Origin: Thereva unica
Taxonomy: Eukaryota; Arthropoda; Insecta; Diptera; Therevidae
NCBI GenBank assembly: GCA_949987705.1
Contig: OX465282.1
Span: 89,888,070-89,952,069 of the forward strand
Length of the DNA stretch: 64,000 nt
Direction of reading: 5' to 3'
Positions 20,321 to 32,682 of the stretch are shown here, one piece after another. The notes beneath the pieces were generated by a model that was not told the origin of the DNA, made no database searches, and was given only the letters and a program-made list of their open reading frames with translations. Position numbers and translations under genes: made by a program. How positions within the stretch are numbered: the first letter of the stretch is position 1; every line of letters starts with the position of its first letter.

Positions 20321-21766
20321 TTAACTACTTTTCTTAACATTCCTTAACTCAAATTCGATTTGAATCTCTTTCGCAGGCGTCCAAGCAAGCAGAAAATATT
20401 TGAGCTTCAATGGAACATCTGTGTCTTTTCCTAGATTAAGCCTGAAGTGCAGCAGGAAGTAGTACAACAGAACTTTGATCTCCATCAGGGCGAACCTAAA
20501 TCCTGATTGAAGAACTGATGCATTAAAATATTATTAATCAAAATTTTACTAAATCTTTTACCAATACAATGTCTAGGTCCAATACCAAAAGGTAGGAAAG
20601 CATCCATGTTGATATTGTTAATATTTTCATCGCTGAATCTGTCTGGATCAAACACATCAGGATTTGGGAAAAGCGTAGGATCAAAGTGAAACGAGTAAAT
20701 GGGGACTGAAACGACATCGCCTTTTTTTATATTAAATTTAAGTCCACTTTCATCTTCGTAAGAATAATCTTTGACACATTGTCGATCGCCAATTAAAGAT
20801 GGTGGCCATCTTCTGAGGGTTTCATTTATAACCATTTTCATATATTTCATGTCTTTCATAACCTCATAATTTAAAGATTCACCATTAAGTTTTTCATTAG
20901 TTTCGAGAATTTCTTCATAAAGCTTTTGTTGAACATCTTGATTAGCTGCTAGTTCATAAAGGAGAAACTGTATAGCAGTCGAACTAGCTTCAAAACCAGC
21001 CGCAAAAAATATAAAACATTGCGCCATCAATTCGTTATCAGCCCACGACTTCTTTATTTCCCCATTCAGCTGCCGAGTTACATTCTCTAATTCCTTGTTG
21101 TCTTTCTCGTACAAACTTTCGTATTTTCCATCTCTTAAATGCATAAGTAGTTGAATCATGTCTGGCCTTTCAATTCCACTATTTTTTCTCATTTCCATTG
21201 TTTGAATGATCAACTTATTGAAAAGACTTATTACTTTGTGACTTATTATTCTTATATCCAAGGCTTTAGAAAGGCGAGGAGCTAAATATACTAGAAAAAA
21301 TTTTAGAATGCCTAAAGGCTTTTGTAAGTTCTGAAACTCAGCACCGACTGCAACGAACTCATTATTAGGATTTTTCAACGAATTGCATTCCAAACCGAAT
21401 GCACATGAAGCGATAACATCATTTGTATACTTGGAAAAGAATTTCTTAACCTTGTAACTAACCCTGCCCGTTTCTTTACATTCATCATGCACGTAATCTA
21501 CGAACTGATTGGCACAGTGATTGATCAGCTGAAACATGATCTTCATTTTGCTTCCAGTAAAGAGTGGACTTAATGTTGATCTCATGTCTCTCCATTCCTT
21601 GCCGGTCATATTGAATAGTGACTTTGAAAGAAGCGGGTCAAATTCTGGATTAATAATAGTTCTGTGGTCTTCAAAGTGAGAGAAATCCTTTATTGTTAAC
21701 TGTTTTAGCAGGTCAATGTCCTTGATGAAGAATGTAGGTGTTCCAAAATCAAATAGTCCAAAAAGT
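20321..21766 (-). CDS. CYP9-like cytochrome P450, exons 2-3 (gene C)
   Basis: With exon 1 at 33729..33940 this encodes a 532-aa ER-anchored monooxygenase. Exon 2 is 21766..20562 (acceptor CTCTTTCCCAG), intron 2 is 59 bp with a GTAAAAG donor, and exon 3 is 20502..20321 (acceptor AATCAG, stop TAA). Motifs: C-helix WRDMR (129-133), ExxR as ETLR (386-389), DPDRFS (about 444), heme loop FGIGPRHCIG with Cys471, then FRFALMEIK. The frame is intact. The I-helix reads AGFEASS (from 327), so the conserved Thr is Ala331; B and A have AGFDTSS. CYP9 enzymes often oxidise xenobiotics and plant compounds, but the substrate cannot be read. The family call rests on the N-terminus and overall layout. Confidence 0.92.
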
Positions 21767-22716
21767 CTGGGAAAGAGTAAAGTCTAGAATTTCATAGTTA
21801 AATACATTAAATATAATATATTAAAAAAACTTTTTAAATAAACAACTTTTATAAATCCATGTAAATTAATCTAAATTAATAAAAAAAGCTTCTGTATGTA
21901 TGCATGTATGTATGCGGGTACACAATAGTGTGCTCACCAGTCATCTCACAGAGCTCCGAAATTTTGCACGGTGGTTTGTGGGGGTCTCCCATGATGCACC
22001 GCTTTTGGAAATTCAAAGGGGCGCCCGAAATATGACCGAAATTCAAAATGGCCACCCAAATATGAATTTGCCAATTATGTTCCGATTCCAATGAAAATCG
22101 GTATCTGGCCTTTCTTTATTTCGTTGAATAGTATTACTACATAAATTTTCAAATTTCTCAAAAATTCCGCTAACTTAATCTATTTTATAAAACATAACCT
22201 AAATGTTAAAAACCTAGAAAATACAGAAACATAACCTAAATGTTAAAAACCTAGAATAGCCAAGTCGTAAGACAGTTACCAGAGACTCAGACTGGTGGCT
22301 CTCGCCCGAGTTTTGTCACCCGCGAGTGCTGAGGTTTTACAGTAGCCTGAGAGCTCGCGGGTGGTAGTATTTCAGGCTACCTCTAGCTAAACCTAAACTT
22401 ATAACTATGTTATAACTAAACTTATTACAATGGTAATCCCTTGACTAGATAACTAATTCCTCTACTGGAATCGTAATCCTACTTAGGAGAACGTCTGCGC
22501 TCACACCATGCCTAAACACATTTCATTAATGCATTCACATTGATCCGCTTCATCCTGTTGATTCTTCCAACCACCAGTACTTGGAACTGGCTCTGGTCTC
22601 TGGAAGCTGAAGGACCGACTCGCGTGCTGAATCGCAGGAGCTCTGCGTTTAGCCCATCGGTTCGCTCTTGTAACTACACACGTTTATCAGGCGCCCGGCG
22701 ATAACTGTGGTATATT

Positions 22717-23117
22717 AGCCGTGCTCCTTTTCTACTCTTAAGTACTCCGGAGTAAAACTTAAAAGGAACACATTTTTTTTTGTTTTGGGTAACGTTTTGA
22801 ACTTTCCTTCAATTATTGTAAATATAATAAGGGTACTTAATACTTACCATTACAAAAATAAAAATTAAAAAACCGCACATTAAAATTCTTGATTCTTTTT
22901 ATAACACCGAAAGCTGTCAGTTCGTCACAATTCAATGAAAATCCATCTATCGGCTCTTTAGTAAGTGAAAAATAATTCACAATAGACTGCAAATGGCGAT
23001 ATTCCCCTAGTGGATGTTAGATGCGTATTACTCTAGTTATCTACACCTCTGTAAGGGCAGGTGTAGTTGAGAGTAAATACAAGGGAAAAAAAGCAGAAAA
23101 GGAACACGGCTATTAAA
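22717..23117. repeat. Candidate small inverted-repeat element
   Basis: ATTAGCCGTGCTCCTTTTCT on the left and AGAAAAGGAACACGGCTATT on the right are inverted with two mismatches over about 20 bp. No coding content, and the target duplication is uncertain. Confidence 0.4.
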
Positions 23118-23399
23118 GGTACTCTCTTCCAGTCTTCTATCAGACCTTATGAATCTAGCCACGGGAATGTTTTTGGTGGTAGATGTCGTGTCCGTCTTGT
23201 CATGTTATAGTAGTCTGTTTTGGGTAATAAGACCCAAAAATGAGGGGATTACCGCTCTTTTTCGCGCTTACAACGTGATTTCGGATAAATCTGATAATGA
23301 GATTGTCTTATTGAGTCTCTGTGCCCAACAGTAATCGTAGGACTGATTGGATTTAGATTTAGTTTGTGGATACAACTTTTATTTTATTGGATTTATTAC

Positions 23400-23480
23400 T
23401 TTTACAACATAGTGTCTTCTTCCTTAAAGGCTCTACAACCGGGATTCGGTCCTGGCCTCTTGCAACAAATGTGTCGTTCA
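23400..23480 (-). mobile_element. LINE 3'-terminal scrap
   Basis: Minus-strand VARGQDRIPVVEPLRKK matches the end of a LINE protein near 42985-43020 (ARGQDR-P-V-PLKKK). Only the last residues survive. Confidence 0.45.
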
Positions 23481-25475
23481 CTGCAAAAGCGGTGCAGCCC
23501 CACACTTCAAACACTAGAGGTTGATCCACTTTGAAGCCACATTCCGTCACATCCCCCGCTAAAAACCAAAGCAAATCCAGAAGTGCAATATAATTGCACT
23601 TATAGTGCACTTTTGGAGCCGCTCCACCCCCACAGCGAAAGATACGGCGACTCCAAAGTTAGTCAATCTCCAATACTCTAAAATTCAGAGCCACACCATT
23701 CTTACATTGAACTACACAAATGTTGCTCGTTCCGTAATAATTCTTTTTTCCGGGAGAGGTTAGGTTATTAGCCCTATTTATTATTTACTAGCAAAAACCC
23801 GCGTGCCTTGCAACGCCTACTCGAATTTTCACAGATATCTCTTATTTACATTTATTAATTTCCACTTTAATTTAAAAAATCACAGATTGGGAAAAAAAAT
23901 AAAATTCAAAATTATCTCAATAAATTCACGCTAAATCACCAAATCAATTAAAACAATTTTTTTTCTATAACCAAGGTTAAACTGCTTCGTCACAAAATCA
24001 CTTCGTTACGAAACAAAACTCGATCATTCAAAGCCTTCTTCAAGACTAAAGCAAAAATTACCCACAAAGATACGACACTCTCAAAATTTCCCATAAGCTC
24101 CCTTGAGAGTGAATATATCAATCGACAAGGTGCAAGCGAGACAAAATTCAATTTAAAAACAAAACAAAAATCGAAGAAAGAGAGGGTAAATAAAGAAATG
24201 GTATTTCACGAAGTGCGAAAGAGACGCACTGATTTCTCTTCTCCGCAATTTTTTGTGCCGTCTGGACTTTTATTTTGCTTGTGTGAATTGATGTATCATT
24301 TTCGTGTACTTCCTGCTCTGCATGTGTTTGTGTAGTTTGCCGTTGCTCCGCCCTCTCGCCATTCCGGAGCGTGTATATGAATAGATTAGAATGAATAGAT
24401 TTTTACTTTCCTTTTTCTTCGCACAGAAAGGATTACAGTGTCGTATCTTTCTGAGTAATTTTTGACTAAAGTGTTGAATGAAATACTCTAGCTTCCTTTA
24501 AAGTGTACCGTTACAATAATTGGCAGAACCTTGTTTTAAATATCCTATTCATAGACTTCTTTTTAACCCATCATAAAAAACAGGTACTCGTTTTTTTATT
24601 GCCATTCCTGGAAGGCCGAATTTTCGACCCAAAACAGTACCTGAACATTCACCTGTTTACCTAATTTCTCTTGTAGGATAATATGGCATGCGACTTTTGT
24701 ATTTACATTGTTTGCGGTTTCCTTTTTTAATATTGTAAATTGTCTACTGAAATTGAGGTTTTGGAAGTTCCCTTTGCTATGCATACTTCTTTATTTCTAT
24801 AAAATGGAATCCCAATTACGGCTCGCTAGTATATGTATATCAACAAAATAATTTTTTTTTTCGAGTGAAAAAGAAGCCAGAATCAGAAAGAATGCGTACC
24901 TATTATTACAATCAATAAAAATCCTTCATAGCGAGGAAAGTCAAAAAGTGGAAGTCATTTTTAAAAGAGTCGAAGTTTCAGAAGGAGTAGTATTTTCAAG
25001 GCCGATAATAAATATCGATGGCTGCCTTTCGAAACCTTATTCTACTGTCGGATCAGACTGAAAAACCGAAGGCGATAATCGGGAAAAATATATCCCTGAT
25101 AGAGTACAAACTTTTTATCATTGCAATTGTAGACCTGAAAGAGCCTATTTAAATATCGATTGTTCCGTGAATGTTTCCTATAAAACGATCAGGATATTTT
25201 TTGGAATATCTAGATATTTAGATACAGGTCTGTCAAGTATACAATTCGAATGATCACTTGCTTTCCTTCTCCTATAGGTTAGACTAAAAAGTAACCCGGT
25301 AGTCGGACGCGATAGTCGGTACCGATAATCGTATCTGATAGTCGTATTCGCCTAAAATATGGCCGCAAAAGTATTAAATCTTTTTGTGAAATTCCCATTG
25401 CAATACATACAGCCAACAATTTTAAAAATGGGTTTTGAAATCACAGACAGACACTCCAATTATAATTATATAGAT

Positions 25476-25495
25476 AGATAGATAGATAGATAGAA
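25476..25495 (+). repeat. (GATA)n microsatellite
   Basis: About five GATA units at a Helitron 5' end; a second short run lies at 25563-25575. Confidence 0.85.
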
Positions 25496-25924
25496 GATCG
25501 ATAACCATATGAAACAGAACTATATTTTTAAATCACAGACAGACACGCCATTTACATTTATATAGATAGATAGATTTGAATGACGCCGCTCAGGTAATAG
25601 TATTCTACTTGTCATATCCTTTTGTTTGGTACCCATATCGAGTGGGTTGTAAAGAAAAGGTGAGTCCGGCATAGTTGGTCGCCATTTTGAATTTATAATG
25701 ACAAAAAATAGGTAATTGTACTCTAATTATCATCCCCTTTCATTTGATACCCATGTCGGGGATCGGCGAACCCAATTGCGAAATTCACCCGCCATCTTGG
25801 AACCGCCATCTTGATTTTTTTACAAAGTGGTCAGATTACATTGTCACCCGAACTAAATATATGTGCAAAATTTGAAGTTGAACGGTTATATGGAAGTGGG
25901 TCAAAATCAAGTTTTAAGTTTTGT

Positions 25925-26112
25925 CTACATACATACATCCATACATACATACAGATAGAGCTAATATACGGTGTATATAAATAGCCTAAAACATGCTCGC
26001 AAAAATACTGAATCTTCCAGTGAAAGTCCCATCCCGATCGGCCCAGCCGTTTCCGAGATTACCGCGGCCAAACAGACAGACATACAGACATACAGACATA
26101 CAGACAGACAAA
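25925..26112 (+). repeat. (CATA)n and (ACAG/ACAT)n microsatellite tracts
   Basis: CATACATACATCCATACATA near 25930 and ACAGACATACAGACATACAG near 26080, inside the Helitron. Confidence 0.8.
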
Positions 26113-26339
26113 AATTTTAAAAATAGTGGATTTTGTTTTAATTACATGTAAATAACCAAAAAAACTTAAAAAAACATAATTATTTTGAAATTACAGACAG
26201 ACACTCCAATTATATTTATATAGATTGTATTTATTTTCGCTATTTATTGATTTCTTTAACTTGAACTAACTTTTTCAAATCTAACTATGCCCAAACTGCC
26301 AAAATTTGTAAAATTTATTATTATTTTCTTAATTAGCCT

Positions 26340-27290
26340 TGACCTACTTGGTTTTCAAGACAAGTCTCCTTGGCTAAGGACGGAAGTAGTCAATTTCTCC
26401 ATATATGATGGGGATATGTTCCACCATACGGGGCAGCCGTAGCTGAGTACCGGTCTGACTAAGGTCTTGTAGCAATTCACCTTAACTTTGGAGTTGAGGT
26501 GTTTACTAAAAAAGAGCCTCTTCGTCATTTGGAAAGCCTTACGGGCTTTGACCATAGCAACACGTAATATGTCTCTCGTAATACTGGTCCAGCCAAATTC
26601 CTAGATACTTAACCTCGGTTTTCTTTACCAGCGTCTGTCCCGTATGGCTTCGTATATAAAACTCTTTCTAGTTCCTCCTAACATCGCGTGAAGCTTTATT
26701 AAGAGAAGTCCTGAAAAGGATCGTTTCGCATTTTCCATGATTGATTTTGAAATTCCAATCATCAGCATAACGCTCGATTTCCTCGAAGTCGTGTTGTAGT
26801 AGCGTCTGGAGGACGTCACTCTTCGGTCCTGTCCTATATATGACGGGGTCTTCCGCGAAACCCAGCGCGCTCGCGAAGGGTCCCAACTAGATCTCTTATA
26901 TAAATGTTGAAGAGAAGCGGTGAGTTCACAGTTCTTAGCTGCAACTCGTTTTTAATTTCAAAGACCTGTGAGCTAAAATTCCCACATTTGACCAAGAACT
27001 TCTTTTCCGTTACGTCACAGATCAAGCGAAGCAGGGGATCGTTCATTCTATATCTTATTAGCTTTCGTACTGGCCCCTCGACCCACATAGAGTCGAAAAC
27101 CTTTTCCAAGTCTACAAGGCATGCTCCTGTACTCTGTTTCTTACTGAAGTTCGTGCGATATTCCGCTCGAAATTCGATCCGGTTGTCCGGATTTTATATT
27201 CCTCAACCCAGCTTGCCAGCGAACGATTAATTACAAGCTTAATAACTTTACTGATGTTTGGAAGTAAACTAATTGATCGGAGATTAGCAG
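26340..27290 (-). pseudogene. LINE reverse-transcriptase relic
   Basis: Broken minus-strand frames give KLIRYRMNDPLLRLICDV, VNSPLLFNIYIRDL (the region of G-x-x-Q-G-x-x-x-S-P-x-L-F), then IERYADDWNFKINHGKCETI and KVNCYKTLVRPVLSYGCPVW. The YADDWNFKINHGK block is the post-palm 'AKKWQLKINVxK' region rather than the catalytic box. Jockey-superfamily. Intronic in gene C. Confidence 0.7.
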
Positions 27291-27777
27291 GGCTTGTCCT
27301 AACTTTTTTTTTTGAATCACCGATTTTTTATTATTCAACGTTTGGAAGATTCGCAGGAGTTTGTCTTCCTCAAGAAGATTAAATGTTCGGAAGCCTCTGA
27401 GTATCGCCTGCTGGGCAATCTTAACTGAATTTGACTAAATATCAATTCTCAGATTTTTGTGCTCTGATTTCGCATTGACGGACGGAATGATTTAATAGTG
27501 CCGGATTCTCCAGATCAAAGCTCCGTCTAGAAAGCCCCTACTAGATCCAGTGGCGTTCCTGGTACTTTCGCCTCCCGGGGCGCTCTCATTTTCCCGCCAT
27601 TTTTAAGTCAATCAAATATTGGTTTTTATCAATTAATAAACATAAATAAGTAATTGTAATTGAGACAAACTTTACCCGACCTATAGTTTCCCTCAAGGGG
27701 GAGCTTTTTCACCATTGGATGGCATATTTAAATTAGGCATTAATAAAGGAGAACGCATAAGTTGATATACCTCTGTT
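27291..27777. other. Intronic spacer
   Basis: No gene. CAGTGGCGTTCCTGGTACTT at 27549 looks like the end of a hAT element (CAGTGGCGT type), but no matching inverted end was found. Confidence 0.35.
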
Positions 27778-27995
27778 TTGGGCTGTCCTCTTGGTTTCAA
27801 TCCAGTTTTGTCAAAATTGACGCATTTCTATCTTTTTTGTAGGGTGTGCCCCATTCACATCCTCGGCGTGACTTTCTCCAACGATCTGCGTTGGAATAAT
27901 CACATACTCCAAGTCAACAAACAAGCGTATCAATGCCTTGGCTTCCTCAAGAGATGCAAGTTCCTTCTTCATATCCCAATTTCCTGCATAAATCA
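27778..27995 (+). mobile_element. Short RT scrap joined to a second LINE
   Basis: HILGVTFSNDLRWNNHILQV, KQAYQCLGFLKRCKFLL matches the C-terminal RT part of the LINE at 44812..45450 (ILGVILTEHLRWNDHIFQI). It then runs in frame into a different LINE's endonuclease. The long open frame 27778..29085 is therefore a fusion of two element pieces, not one protein. Confidence 0.6.
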
Positions 27996-29060
27996 TACCC
28001 AGGATATGATGGATTCTAAAGACGAAATCCTACTTTTAGGTGATTTTAATTTGCCCAATGTTCAATGGGTATCTTGTGATGACGACGATAACTACCTCCC
28101 TGAAAACAACCTTAATTTTAGGGAATCCAGCTCTCTGAATTCCCTATTCTCATGCGGCCTGAACCAAATGAGTGGTGTGAATAATATTTTAGGAAGGCGG
28201 TTGGATCTTGTATTCTTCTTCGACTCTGACAACATGATTGTTGAGCCCAGTTCAATCGATAATTATCACCCTCCTCTACTTCTAAGTTATTGCTCTGCCT
28301 TTAACAATAAACTAATCCATGAAGAGGCCACTTTTACTTTTAATTTTAAAAAGTCAAATCTTGAAGAACTGTCATCCAAGCTCACTTCGATCGATTTCAA
28401 GAGCTTGCTTTCCTCAAATGAGTTGGATGACGATGTTGCAAGGTTTTATTCCGTTCTGTACGAAACCTTTGCATCTTGTGTACCTATTGAGCCTCTAAAG
28501 CTGTCCAGATCATCCCCACCCTGGTACAACTATGAGTTGAGACGTGCCAAAAACCAGAAGAATGAACTCTGGAAAACTTACCTGAAGAGGAAAGACACTG
28601 CAAGTCTCTGTGCATTTATTAACTGCCATGAGCAATTGCACGCACTCTCCGAAACTCTCTACAAGGAGTACCTGAGTAACATGATAGACAGACTGTATGG
28701 AGATCCCAGAACCTTGTTTAAATTTATCAATACTGAGAAAAAAATTGATTACCCTAACACCATGCAACACGAGAACTCCTGCAGTACGAACCCATCCGAG
28801 ATTTGCGAAATGTTCGCATTCTCGTCCCCTGTCTTTCAACCTGACGTAAACAATTTTCGGCATATCAATGCATCTCTAGTGGCTCAAAACTTATCTCTCT
28901 CTATTACCAGAGAGGCTATCTTAAAACATATTTACGAACTCCCACAGGATTTTTCGTCCGGCCCTGACGGTATCCCCCCTGCTGTTCTAAAATCCTGTGC
29001 TGGGGCCCTTCTATCTCCCCTTATGCAATTATTCCAAAAATCCATTAATACAGGGTGCTT

Positions 29061-30990
29061 GAGAGCTGCACAATACTTGAAGTAAAGTACTTGAAAAAGT
29101 ACTTGAATTACTTTATATAACTTGAAGTATTTTACTTCAATTACTTTTCTAAACCAACGAAAGTAATTGATGTTGCAAGTACTTTACTCAAATACTTGTA
29201 CTTGGTAATTGGTTTTGATATTTTTAGTTACTTCAAGTACTTACAAAAACTTGAAGTACTAATAGAAACTTGAAGTACTAATAAAAACTAGAAGTACTAT
29301 GAAAAACTAGAAGTACTAATAAAAACTTGAAGTACTAATAAAAACTTGAAGTACTAATAAATACTTGAAGTACTAATAAATAGTTCAAGTACTTATAATA
29401 ATTGCTGTCTTTTATTCTCTCTGTCCGTTTTCCGTTTTTCGGGTTACGAATCGCTTGCACCACCTTTGCTTAAACAGCTTTCACTTGACTTTCATTTAGG
29501 CTTCTTTGCACAAGTTATGTTTCCCGGATTCCAAAGACAGTCTTGTCAGAAAGTGTTACCTTAACTTTACTTTTAGAACCTCGAAAATTATGATTCTTAG
29601 CTGCTATTTCCCATTATTATAATTTTCCAAAGTAGTTAAATAACCCAAAATATAGATAATTCAGGGCGTTACATAAAATTCTAATTCATCCGACACGCGA
29701 AACTAGCTGGAAGCGAGTTATTCCTCGAGAAGTGTCACAACCTTCGCGGTTGACTTTTCACCCGTTATGTCGCGGACATGAAACGACATAGAGTTTCGGC
29801 CAATAGCCCATTTGAAAGATATTTTAATACCCGTATTTCTGCTTCTTACTACATTATCATATGAGCAACCTTTAAGGAGATATTAAAAAAAATGGCGTTA
29901 TCAGGGGCCGTATTTGGTTTCTCGACACGATGGATCGACTCGATTTTCTTTAAGTTTCATACTTGGTTTCACGACCAAATCGACAGCTAAGCGCAGCCAT
30001 ACAAAACCATCAAATTGGGTGGTATTACTCCAAGGCAGTAAATCACGTATATTTAATTAAAATAGAAATTGTTAAAAGTTTATTGCATGCATAAATTGAG
30101 CTTTTTAATAATAGTCAAACGTCTTTATCGACACGAAAAGAGACGATATCGTGTCGCCAAATGCCAATTTTTATTTATCGACAGACGACAATGTCGACTC
30201 GAGAAACCAAATACGGCCCCAGTTATTTCAGGCACGTGCAGTACGAACTTTGTCGTTGGATTACTCGCAAACTGTACAAGCGAGAACGACGACTAAGGGC
30301 TTATTCTAAAGGTAATTACTAGCACTTTGAGTTTGGTAATCGGCATTAACCCACACAAATTAATATCTTACGAGTTAATCGCAAAAAACTGCATTCAACC
30401 CCAACCATATGATCAAGGTTGAACTTTGAGCGGCCATAACGTTGAGAGCTATCAGCTTTCAGCTATCACTGCATGGAAACTGGTTATTTGGTATAAATGA
30501 CCTCTACCTACCTCTTTTTCAAGATGGCGGCTTTTCCCAACACACTGCGACCCCACAAACTTGGTTTTAACATTGTCAGATGTACCCAAACAAATTCCCA
30601 AAAAAAAAAAAATTCGTACATCATGAAATGCAATTTCATGCCCTTTTTTCGACTAATTGCACTGGACTATTCGTATTTTTCTTGAAATATTTGTATTGAA
30701 ATATTTGAAATATTTACTTCAACTACATAGGAAAACTTCAAGTAATTGAAAGTAATTAAAGTACTTAGATATTTCAAATACTTAAAATATCAATGTACTT
30801 CAATTACTTGGAATTACTTGAAGTTTTTCTATGTACTTGAAGTAAATATTTCAAGTACATTTTGGAAGTAATTGATAATTCAAGTACTTTAAATATTAAT
30901 GACTCATAGTACTTGGTACTTCAAATACATTTACCAATTACTTAGTACTTACTACTTCAAGTAATTTTGGTCAGTACTTTGTGCAGCTCT
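29061..30990. mobile_element. Non-autonomous hAT-type element with AAGTACTTG-rich ends
   Basis: Inverted ends GAGAGCTGCACAA and (complement) AGAGCTGCACAAAGTACTGA, flanked by GGGTGCTT on both sides (29053..29060 and 30991..30998). The 300 bp or so inside each end are dense in AAGTACTTGAAGTACTAATA-type words. No transposase. A separate MITE lies at 29904..30220. Confidence 0.8.
29904..30220. mobile_element. 317-bp MITE nested in the hAT element
   Basis: Inverted ends start GGGGCCGTATTTGGTTTCTC and are identical for 22 bp. The inner parts are rich in TCGACA words. Target duplication unresolved. It carries no protein. Confidence 0.75.
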
Positions 30991-31989
30991 GGGTGCTTCC
31001 CAACCTTATGGAAGAACTCTTTTATAGTCCCCGTCCATAAAAAGGGATCCAAGAACGAGATATCGAATTATCGACCGATTGCAAAATTATCGTGTATACC
31101 AAAACTCCTTGAATATTTACTCTGAGATTGCTCCTATCTGTAAGAGACTTATCTCAGCAAATCAACACGCTTTTCTTGCAGCTCGTTCCACTACTACTAA
31201 TCTACTTGAGTTCTCTTCTCACACTGTTCGGGGCTTCGTCACTGGTTGCCAAACCGATTGCGTTTATACTGACTTCAGTAAGGCCTTTGACAAGCTCTCT
31301 CACTCGAATATAGCTCTCAAACTAAAAAAAATTAGGCTTTCCGCATGCCCTTGTGGCATGGTTCCAACCATACTTAGCTGAGAGAACCTATCAAGTACTA
31401 TTTCGTGGAGCCAAATCCAGAAACATTGAAGCGTCCTCTGGCGTCCCGCAAGGTAGTCATCTAGATCCTCCTCTTTTTATATTATCTATCGATGACATTG
31501 CCACCTTACTAAAGTACTGTAATATCCTTATTTACGCCGATGACATCCAGCTGTACCGTCTCATAGAGAGTACCGAGGATTGCAAACTTCTGCAAGCAGA
31601 TCTTAACACCTTCTATTCTTGGTGTTCCAATAACAACCTGGTTCTTAATATTAGCAAGTGCGAGATCATGACGTTTTGTAGAAAACGTGGTCCGATAACT
31701 TGTGACTATACTTTTGATCACAACATAATCTCTCGCGTAAATTCTGTAACTGATCTTGGTGTTAGATTTGATTGTAAGTAGGATTTTTCCACTCACATCA
31801 ATTATATGTATCTCTTCCAAAGGCAGTTTAGCCCTGGGATTTATAAAAAGATGGTCTAAGGAATTCAACAATCCCCTCATCATTAAGCACTTGCCGAAAA
31901 AAGAATATTAAATAAGAAATGCTCTGAAAAAATTTCATAATATTCGGTCGGGTCTTTTTTGTCTAAATAGAAAAACTTCGGCTAATTGT

Positions 31990-32590
31990 CAGAAAGACCT
32001 TGACAAGTTTTGCTAATATCTAATAAACTCGATGGAATGACACCCGTTCTAAACGAAGTGATCTTTTTTGGGTTCTTCACAGCGATAGCCTTCGAACAAA
32101 ACTCCGGAAAGCTTTGGAATTTCCAAATGAAGTCATTCGCTTCTCAGTTTGTCAACGGCTCTTCAACACGCTCAATACGAATTTGAACGCCCGCTTTAGT
32201 ACAGCGAACGAAATACGGAGGACATGTTTGTTTGCTAACGTTCAGGAAAAACAAATTCTCTATGAAAATCTTGTGGATTTAATAGTATTATAGTTATTTG
32301 AACTATCTTCTCTCGGGATTGCTTTGTCGTCAGTTCTGATACTAGCCAATTTTTCACTAGTGCTAAACGTATAACTATTTTGTAAGAAGTCAGTTTATTC
32401 CATCTTCGTTCATCATACTGGGAAGTTAATCGTGTGGACCGAAGGGGTCAAACCCACATCCCAACTAGTTTCATCTTTCCTTCAGATCAAGCTTACTACT
32501 TCATTTTGCACCATGACTTGAACGACATGACGGACTAGTAGTACCAAGGTCGACTCCTAAGCTTCATCTTATCACAAAAAAAAAGTTCCA
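31990..32590 (+). mobile_element. LINE 3' fragments
   Basis: A 32.1-32.3 kb stretch resembles a LINE C-terminal tail but is too broken to translate. At 32505..32585, GCACCATGACTTGAACGACA and TGACGGACTAGTAGTACCAA followed by an A run match the 3' end of the LINE at 44681..48078. Confidence 0.55.
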
Positions 32591-32682
32591 AAAATTAGAC
32601 ATATAATTCGTAAAGATTTATTGACGAAAATTTGTATTTTCTTTATGTCCTCGTGGTTTATGAACCAGGTCTCACTTACCAT

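Larger units (their letters stand above)
21767..23787. other. Intron 1 of gene C, right of exon 2: repeats, no gene
   Basis: Contains a (TGTA)-rich dispersed repeat near 21890-22100, a GC-richer stretch at 22280-22380 and a candidate small inverted-repeat element at 22717..23117. No exon or domain. Confidence 0.5.
23788..26224 (-). mobile_element. Helitron-like element, 2.4 kb, composite
   Basis: Minus-strand 5' end TCTATATAAATATAATTGGA (from 26224) and 3' end GGGTTTTTGCTAG (23788), set between A and T. Two further copies of the 5' end (AGACACTCCAATTATAAT...ATAGA near 25478; AGACACGCCATTTACATT...ATAGA near 25567) lie inside, so it is a nest or a multi-ended composite. No Rep or helicase frame. 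The ACTTGTCATATCC...TTTGGTACCCATATCG module at 25605-25640 and 25730-25760 is shared with copies 1 and 2 of the other Helitron family. Confidence 0.65.
27996..31900 (+). mobile_element. CR1/Jockey-type LINE relic split by a hAT element
   Basis: The left part (27996..29060) gives the endonuclease end (ILLLGDFNLPNVQWVSC, RLDLVFF) and the RT start (FSSGPDGIPPAVLKSCAGAL). The right part (30999..31900) resumes with FPTLWKNSFIVPVHKKGSKN, ISNYRPIAKLSC, YTDFSKAFDKLSH, SGVPQGSHLDP and an intact YADDIQLY. Frameshifts and a stop near 31780 kill it. Joining the parts across the insertion gives continuous reading (SINTGC then FPTLW). Confidence 0.8.

Noticed and set aside
27778..29085. Single host protein of 435 aa
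   Set aside because: Composition of two LINE segments and a hAT end; see the chimera finding.
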